DNA of 17,241 nucleotides from CAXFCD01 sp964001155. Its GTDB lineage: Bacteria; Fidelibacterota; Marinisomatia; Marinisomatales; UBA1611. The position numbers and the translations under genes are program-made. The notes below the pieces were generated by a model, which saw only the letters and a program-made list of their open reading frames with translations, was not told where the DNA came from and ran no database searches. Shown in pieces: positions 12,431-17,241 of this stretch. The DNA is taken from NCBI GenBank assembly GCA_964001155.1, contig CAXFCD010000216.1, positions 1 to 17,241 on the forward strand, given 5' to 3'. Numbering within the stretch: the first letter of the stretch is position 1; each line of letters starts with the position of its first letter.

Positions 12431-14683
12431 ATGAAAAATTTCTACGCAACTCTCGTAAAGTTCAACAGTCTGCAATTTAAATACAGAACCTTGATTTCCT
12501 TTTTGATGGTTTTGTTGGGCGTTTTGATTTCGGACTTATTATTCCACATTAATTTTCCTGCCATTGTCCAAGTGCTCGAGAATCAATTTAACATTGTTTT
12601 ATCGGACCACGAGAATATTGATCTTGGATTTGCGCCGGAAATATGGGGCGGTGTACTGGCTATGGTTCTGGGAACTTTGATTATTGTGATTGCCATTGCT
12701 GCAGAATCATCACCCAAACTGATGGATTTATTTGTGAAGGACTGGTTGAGTCTAAATTATGTATGGTTCTTGGTTCTTTCTTCGCTTCACGCCACAGTAA
12801 TTATGTTTTACGTAGAACCATTGAACCGTGTATCCAGTGTAGTTCTGAATACCTATATTTATCTCTTCCTGGCTTCCATATTTGCCCTGCCCTACATTTT
12901 TTACATTTTGCTTTATTCCAAGACGAGCAATGTTGTATCAACCATTTCCGGTATTATTAAAACTTTTATTATTAAAATGAAAAAACCAGCGATTCATTCA
13001 GCCATGGAGCATAACATCGAAGTCGTTGATGAATACCAAAAAGAGATCATGGGCTCTTTGGATCAATTGGACGATCTGTTAGCTTTTACGGAATTCAAAG
13101 AAACCCAAACAGAAATTATTCATGAGATCAGTACCATTATCCAAACGTACATCCGGGAAAAACCCGGATTTAATCCCCGGTTTTTTCAACTCACTTCCAC
13201 CATCCGGGGCAATGCCACTTTCCGGACGTATACCGAAATCCAATATAAAGAAATGGCAGATACGCTTACATTTTATGAAATCAAGGTCTTCCGGTTGCTA
13301 GGAAATTCTTATATCAAAATGATTGAAAATGACCGATTTGACATCGCCTCCCTAATTCCGGCAGAATTGGTTGATATCGGTAAAACCTGTTTGGACATGG
13401 AAGATGACACAATTTTGGATAATGTTAATATTCGATTCAACACTTTGTTTCGGTTTGCCATGAAACATGCCTACAAAAATAATGAACCGCGGAATCTTTA
13501 TAACCTGTCTTTCCACTATTCAAACATGATTCAGGAATATGTGAAAGCCAACCGGGTTGATATGGCGAAATACTGTTATGATAAATTCAAATTTTATGCC
13601 AATGATATTTACAAAAACGCCGAAGGAAATCCATCTCTTTATTTCATCGTGGATACCTTAACCTTTGAATTGAGAAAGTGCCAAGTCCTCATTCACGAGT
13701 CCGGGTGGAGCGAAGAAGACCAGATGGACCTTCTGAAGCTCATTCTTCAATTGGATAAACCACCGGGATATTCAAAAGATGGAGTGGATAAAGGGATTCT
13801 AGGCGGCAATAATGGCACCCGTCGGATCCAGATTGGTTTAGCACTCTTTTATTTATCGGTAGATAAAAAAGATTTTGCAGCTGCAATTGCCGAAGACTAT
13901 TTAGATGACTTGGCCTACTTTGATGAAAAATCATTTAAGGCGAATGTGAACACCCAGTGTTTTCTATTATCCATTTTTGGCCCCACATTTTGGGAAGACA
14001 CTGACAGGGGAAATCTCAATATTTATTTTGCACCGGAGAAGGATCAACTAGAACCCTTCAAAGAATTGTTATTTGATTTAATGGATCAACGCTTGGAAGC
14101 CTTAGAACGGGATGTGCAATTCCTGAACCTTGAAGTGGATAAACTGATGCAAAAACGCCAACGGCAGGATGGCTACTTGAATGATGCAGATAAGGAACGG
14201 TTGGAAGATCTTCAACGGAAAATTGCTGCCCGTGAAAAGCCGGAAGAAGAAAAGCCTACCGAATGGGAATGGGATCACGATTTGCTCTATACCCTCCTTT
14301 GTATTTCCTTCTTTGCCGATCAGGAAATTGATGAGTCTGAAAAGGGTGTTATTTTTGAGAGTTTCGGGAAGTATGTGAAAGATGTGACCAACGATAGTTT
14401 TAACGCTGATTTCGGATTAGCGACGGAAAAATTCATTGATCTTAACAATGAAGAAGCCCGGCAAAAACAATACGAGGATTCTCTCATGAATATTAAAAAT
14501 TCAGAAACGATGGACTCAAATCAGTTATTGGAGCTTTTACGCGCATTTGTTGAAATAGCTAATGCAGATGAATTCATCCATGAGAATGAAGTGATGCTTA
14601 TTCAACATGCAGCGGCAATCTGGGAATTGGACGTGACGATCAATAAACCGAGATCCGGTGATCGCTTAAAGATAGAAGAGTGA
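12431..14683 (+). CDS. Four-TM membrane protein with C-terminal TerB-like domain
   Basis: Unrecognised 750-residue protein. Four hydrophobic helices at about 20-40, 71-91, 108-128 and 138-162 would anchor it in the inner membrane. A long, mostly helical soluble region follows (about 165-555), ending in a probable coiled coil near 558-600 (QRLEALERDVQFLNLEVDKL, then a charged KERLEDLQRKIAAREK stretch). The last 140 residues are a TerB-like domain with acidic motifs at about 629-637 (ADQEIDESE) and 711-720 (NADEFIHENE), co-linear with the divergent stand-alone protein. No Shine-Dalgarno is obvious; the ATG sits 24 bp after a palindrome. It converges on the cNMP-binding gene with a 4-bp gap. The architecture suggests a membrane-bound sensor or scaffold, not an enzyme I can name. 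Confidence 0.75.
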   Translation: MKNFYATLVKFNSLQFKYRTLISFLMVLLGVLISDLLFHINFPAIVQVLENQFNIVLSDHENIDLGFAPEIWGGVLAMVLGTLIIVIAIAAESSPKLMDLFVKDWLSLNYVWFLVLSSLHATVIMFYVEPLNRVSSVVLNTYIYLFLASIFALPYIFYILLYSKTSNVVSTISGIIKTFIIKMKKPAIHSAMEHNIEVVDEYQKEIMGSLDQLDDLLAFTEFKETQTEIIHEISTIIQTYIREKPGFNPRFFQLTSTIRGNATFRTYTEIQYKEMADTLTFYEIKVFRLLGNSYIKMIENDRFDIASLIPAELVDIGKTCLDMEDDTILDNVNIRFNTLFRFAMKHAYKNNEPRNLYNLSFHYSNMIQEYVKANRVDMAKYCYDKFKFYANDIYKNAEGNPSLYFIVDTLTFELRKCQVLIHESGWSEEDQMDLLKLILQLDKPPGYSKDGVDKGILGGNNGTRRIQIGLALFYLSVDKKDFAAAIAEDYLDDLAYFDEKSFKANVNTQCFLLSIFGPTFWEDTDRGNLNIYFAPEKDQLEPFKELLFDLMDQRLEALERDVQFLNLEVDKLMQKRQRQDGYLNDADKERLEDLQRKIAAREKPEEEKPTEWEWDHDLLYTLLCISFFADQEIDESEKGVIFESFGKYVKDVTNDSFNADFGLATEKFIDLNNEEARQKQYEDSLMNIKNSETMDSNQLLELLRAFVEIANADEFIHENEVMLIQHAAAIWELDVTINKPRSGDRLKIEE

Positions 14684-14687
14684 AGAT

Positions 14688-15251
14688 TTATCGCGTCAAC
14701 GCAAAAAAGAAAGCTTGGGTCAGATTCGATATATCCGCGCTGGCAGTGGCTAAGTTTTGTACGGCGGATTTAGCCACCTCAAAATAAACAGAGCCGCCAA
14801 TTTCCGGATTATCTTTTACAATATTTGAAAAATCATCCAAGGTAAGAATGCCATACTTCACAGGCGTGGTAGCATGAACATGGGCAGTACGGATGGCATC
14901 ATCCAATACCAAAGAAAATTCACCGATCCCAAATGCCGGCGCTTCCACTACAAAAACGGTTGGTTCTGTGATCGGGTCTGATCCCGGCGGCGGATCCGTC
15001 GTCTCCAATCGAATGATGGGCTTCCTTGAGGTAGCAATCCCACTAGCTGTCTTAACCATCATATTTTTAGACACCTCCACCTGTCCCTGAAAAACCAGAA
15101 CCATCGTGTCGCCTGTGTCACCCTCAGTGAGCAGGGAATCTTTTGGTTTACAGTCTTGGATTTCAACGACAGATGCAATTTTTGCACACATGTTTTTCGG
15201 TACTTTGCTGAAATGATTGATTTTTTGGATCTGTTCTGCTGTTGGATTCAT
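14688..15251 (-). CDS. Stand-alone cyclic-nucleotide-binding-domain protein
   Basis: A 187-residue protein with a Crp-like cNMP-binding fold and no DNA-binding domain. Seen are the N-terminal helix FSKVPKNMCAKIASVVE (14-30), the beta-roll EGDTGDTMVLVFQGQVEVSKN (43-63), and a phosphate-binding cassette FGIGEFSLVLDDAIRTAHVHA (107-127) with Glu111 and Arg121 in the positions that bind ribose and phosphate in the family. An insert of about 30-40 residues (about 64-104, including DPPPGSDP) lengthens the beta-roll. A C-terminal helix follows. It starts 3 bp after the channel gene's stop, and its GAGG ribosome-binding site overlaps that stop, so the two are co-translated. The likely job is regulating or tethering to the channel; cyclic-nucleotide binding itself is inferred. 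Confidence 0.78.
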   Translation of the reverse strand: MNPTAEQIQKINHFSKVPKNMCAKIASVVEIQDCKPKDSLLTEGDTGDTMVLVFQGQVEVSKNMMVKTASGIATSRKPIIRLETTDPPPGSDPITEPTVFVVEAPAFGIGEFSLVLDDAIRTAHVHATTPVKYGILTLDDFSNIVKDNPEIGGSVYFEVAKSAVQNLATASADISNLTQAFFFALTR

Positions 15252-15254
15252 AAT

Positions 15255-16652
15255 TTACCTCAAGACCAATGCGCTATGTTTATCATCTATGGTGTAATCG
15301 TCCGGCGGATTGATCTCCACAATCACATGTTCATCGCTTGTGAGATTCACTCCGGCGCCTTCTAATTGTTCTTTAATCATATTCCGAATCAATGGACTGC
15401 CGCTTTCCCCCATTTGTTCATCCAAACTGAATCCGGCTTTTCGGATCGCATACCCAACAAGTAACCAATTGTACTTGAATTTATAAAAAGCGGAAATTTT
15501 ATTATGGCTTTGTCCGTTTAAACTCCTTGGAATTTTGACTTCCTGTAGTCCCTTATCTTTTTCTTCCTTTAGAATTAAATCATCAAAAAACTGAGGGACA
15601 CCGGGATCGGTAACATGCTTAGCTAAGAGGTGCGGAACGTGTTCATCCGGGATCACAATTTCGTTAGCATTAGCGCGCTGGAGATGGGAAATATTTTCAG
15701 GGTTCAAAACATGGGCAATTACATTGCAGGCTTCAGAGATTGATTTTGCTGTTAAACAAGTCAGGACTGTCTTGTCCTCATCCGGTTCTTCATGTGGGAG
15801 CAATCCGGAACTGTCGGGCAATATCATGAAAGTTCCGGCTTTGTCTAAAAATGCTTTTTGTAAAACGGGCTCTTGGGTAAAATTTTCGGGGATGTGGGTG
15901 ATATCAAGTCGCTCAAAACCTGCTATCGCCCGTTGAATGATATCTTGATCCATCTCATTCACCAAAATAATGATATCCGTAGAATCGCGGTTAGCATCAA
16001 TAAGTTTTAAAATTGATGGAACGTATGAATTCCATCCTGCGATGACCAGATGGCCGTTATATTTAGTTTCGTCCAAGGTCTCATCTCCTGTTAATCGTTG
16101 GGCAACCAATACGGATGCAACAGCCCCGCCCAATAATGTGACGACGCCAAAGTTTAATAGCATGATTATGATGGTAAGGAATTTCCCAATGTGGGTCACA
16201 GGGCTAACATCTCCATACCCTACGGTCGTAAACGTGACAATAGACCACCAAAATGTATGAAAAAATGTATCCAGCCAATTTGCTTCATCTCCGCCGAAGA
16301 AAAAAGTATCACCTACATGATCTGTAACACTGGCCTTAAACATATCATATTCAATCATGGTCAAGGCAGAGGTTGAGATCAATATGAGCAATAGGGCCCA
16401 CGCTGCATAGCGGACAAGTTCATTTTCTGTATAAATGGCGGCCAATTTGGAAAAGGCATCGGCAAAAGGATAAGGTTTTTCTTTCTCTTCAGTTTTCTTT
16501 TCCTCTTCCTCATCTATGGCCTGCAACGCCTCGATTTCCGGAAGCTGATTCAGCTTATCATAAAGATCCTTATTGGCGTGTATAACATCATCCAGTTCGG
16601 ATGAGGATACGTCCGGGTCTTGAATTCGATCAGGTGTTAAATCGTCAGTCAT
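15255..16652 (-). CDS. Two-TM potassium channel with RCK-like domain
   Basis: A 465-residue inner-membrane channel subunit. An acidic, soluble N-terminus (1-75, with a Glu/Lys-rich run at 48-58) precedes TM1 (about 82-101), the pore helix WWSIVTFT and the K+ selectivity filter TTVGYGD (142-148), then TM2 (about 156-185). A cytosolic Rossmann-type RCK/TrkA-N domain begins at HLVIAGWNSYVPSIL (about 201-215). The nucleotide-loop glycines are altered (AGWN instead of GxGxxG), so NAD binding is doubtful. Beyond residue about 340 there is a second, less familiar soluble part. It resembles MthK/Kch-type channels. The channel has no cNMP domain of its own, but one is encoded by the next gene. A 6-bp inverted repeat (16670-16675 / 16685-16690) lies in its upstream region. 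Confidence 0.88.
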   Translation of the reverse strand: MTDDLTPDRIQDPDVSSSELDDVIHANKDLYDKLNQLPEIEALQAIDEEEEKKTEEKEKPYPFADAFSKLAAIYTENELVRYAAWALLLILISTSALTMIEYDMFKASVTDHVGDTFFFGGDEANWLDTFFHTFWWSIVTFTTVGYGDVSPVTHIGKFLTIIIMLLNFGVVTLLGGAVASVLVAQRLTGDETLDETKYNGHLVIAGWNSYVPSILKLIDANRDSTDIIILVNEMDQDIIQRAIAGFERLDITHIPENFTQEPVLQKAFLDKAGTFMILPDSSGLLPHEEPDEDKTVLTCLTAKSISEACNVIAHVLNPENISHLQRANANEIVIPDEHVPHLLAKHVTDPGVPQFFDDLILKEEKDKGLQEVKIPRSLNGQSHNKISAFYKFKYNWLLVGYAIRKAGFSLDEQMGESGSPLIRNMIKEQLEGAGVNLTSDEHVIVEINPPDDYTIDDKHSALVLR

Positions 16653-16669
16653 TTAGATGTTTCACTCTT

Positions 16670-16690
16670 TGTCCGGTTATAAATCGGACA
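16670..16690. promoter_or_regulatory. Short inverted repeat upstream of the channel gene
   Basis: TGTCCG (16670-16675) and CGGACA (16685-16690) are perfect inverted repeats 9 nt apart, 18 bp before the channel start on the minus strand. With no T-run, it may be an operator or a 5'-UTR hairpin; the sequence between carB and the channel is otherwise AT-rich and featureless. Confidence 0.3.
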
Positions 16691-16740
16691 GATATTAATA
16701 AAAATACTATTGAATTATTTTAGAATAAGCAATTAGAAGT

Positions 16741-17241
16741 TTAGGAATGATATTCCTGGATGGTTTTGACCATTAGATCGTTTTGAGCCAATCTCATAGC
16801 ACGCACTGCTGCTTCTGCGCCGGACAAAGTAGTAATGGCCAAAATACCTTTTTGGATGCAGAATCGTCCAATGGATTCTTCATCATATCGTGCTTGTGCA
16901 CCGGCAGGTGTGTTGATCACTAGATCTATTTCTCCGTTTTTAATTCCGTCCACCACATTGGGTCTGCCTTCACCTACTTTAAAAATTGATTCAACTTGAA
17001 TTCCATTTCTCCGGAGTTCTTTCGCTGTGCCTGACGTAGCTACCAAATCAAATCCAATTTCTTTTAAATCCCGGGCGATAGGAATCACATCCATTTTATC
17101 TGAATCATTCACAGACAAAAAGACAGTTCCGGAATTTGGGATCACATTCCCGGCGCTTATGGAAGCACGTTTGAACGCATCACCCAACGAATTAGAAATA
17201 CCCATGACTTCTCCGGTGGATTTCATTTCAGGACTCAAGAA
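16741..17241 (-). CDS. carB: Carbamoyl-phosphate synthase large subunit, C-terminal end (partial)
   Basis: The last 166 residues of CarB; the frame is open to the window edge, so the TTG at 17238 is internal. It begins at the conserved FLSPEMKSTGEVMGI junction, where the second ATP-grasp half ends. The allosteric MGS-like domain follows: VFLSVNDSDK, VATSGTAKELRRNGI, the KVGEGRPNVVD loop, DLVINTP and ILAITTLSGAEAAVRAM. This domain binds effectors such as UMP or ornithine in known CarB proteins. The full protein is about 1070 residues and makes carbamoyl phosphate from bicarbonate, ammonia and ATP for pyrimidines and arginine. It reads toward the channel gene, 88 bp away, so read-through is possible. 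Confidence 0.95.
   Translation of the reverse strand, partial: FLSPEMKSTGEVMGISNSLGDAFKRASISAGNVIPNSGTVFLSVNDSDKMDVIPIARDLKEIGFDLVATSGTAKELRRNGIQVESIFKVGEGRPNVVDGIKNGEIDLVINTPAGAQARYDEESIGRFCIQKGILAITTLSGAEAAVRAMRLAQNDLMVKTIQEYHS

Noticed and set aside
11675..14683. Tellurite-resistance operon
   Set aside because: Only TerB-like domains are present; terC, terD, terA and terZ partners are missing, so the resistance label is not supported.

Overview
The window comes from an AT-leaning bacterial chromosome with densely packed, often overlapping genes. I see no phage, insertion sequence, CRISPR array, tRNA or rRNA. The gene content fits a free-living heterotroph that makes its own amino acids: class II DAHP synthase, class II EPSP synthase, type II dehydroquinase, a short prephenate dehydratase without an ACT domain, and a TyrA resembling plant arogenate dehydrogenase. 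A marine lineage such as Ca. Marinimicrobia is my guess, but no marker gene in the window settles it.

Layout. (1) 1-2406, plus strand: the 3' part of thrC (threonine synthase), then a Cys/Met-metabolism PLP enzyme (cystathionine gamma-synthase/lyase). (2) 2407-3500: gene remnants and regulatory sequence. It holds an ArsR-type repressor fragment (minus strand), a small AroQ chorismate mutase gene, and then an apparent aromatic-amino-acid attenuator: a short leader ORF with the residue run YYSWYWFF, a predicted antiterminator hairpin, and a strong overlapping intrinsic terminator. After that comes the first ~52 codons of a trpE-like gene, cut off by a stop. (3) 3495-11393, plus strand: a nine-gene aromatic operon, pheA-tyrA-DAHP synthase-aroA-aroE-aroC-aroK-aroB-aroQ. 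Nearly all neighbours overlap by 4-14 bp. With the chorismate mutase just upstream, it encodes all seven shikimate-pathway steps plus the branch to Phe and Tyr. (4) 11394-14683: a candidate operon terminator, a tiny Arg-rich pentapeptide-repeat ORF (minus), and a divergent pair. The pair is a stand-alone TerB-like protein (minus) and a 4-TM membrane protein (plus) whose C-terminal domain is a paralogue of it. (5) 14688-17241, minus strand: the C-terminal end of carB, then a two-TM K+ channel with an RCK-like domain, followed 3 bp later by a separate cyclic-nucleotide-binding-domain protein.

How it fits together. PheA, TyrA and the chorismate mutase all lack ACT or other obvious feedback domains. 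Control of the cluster may therefore rest largely on the leader at 3007-3180, where ribosome stalling at Tyr, Trp or Phe codons would favour the antiterminator and let transcription reach the nine genes. The trpE remnant just behind it suggests the leader once stood before an intact trpE and now serves the remaining pathway. This attenuator, with codons for all three aromatic amino acids, is the most interesting item in the window. Second are the two-gene channel plus cNMP-binding arrangement and the paralogous TerB pair.
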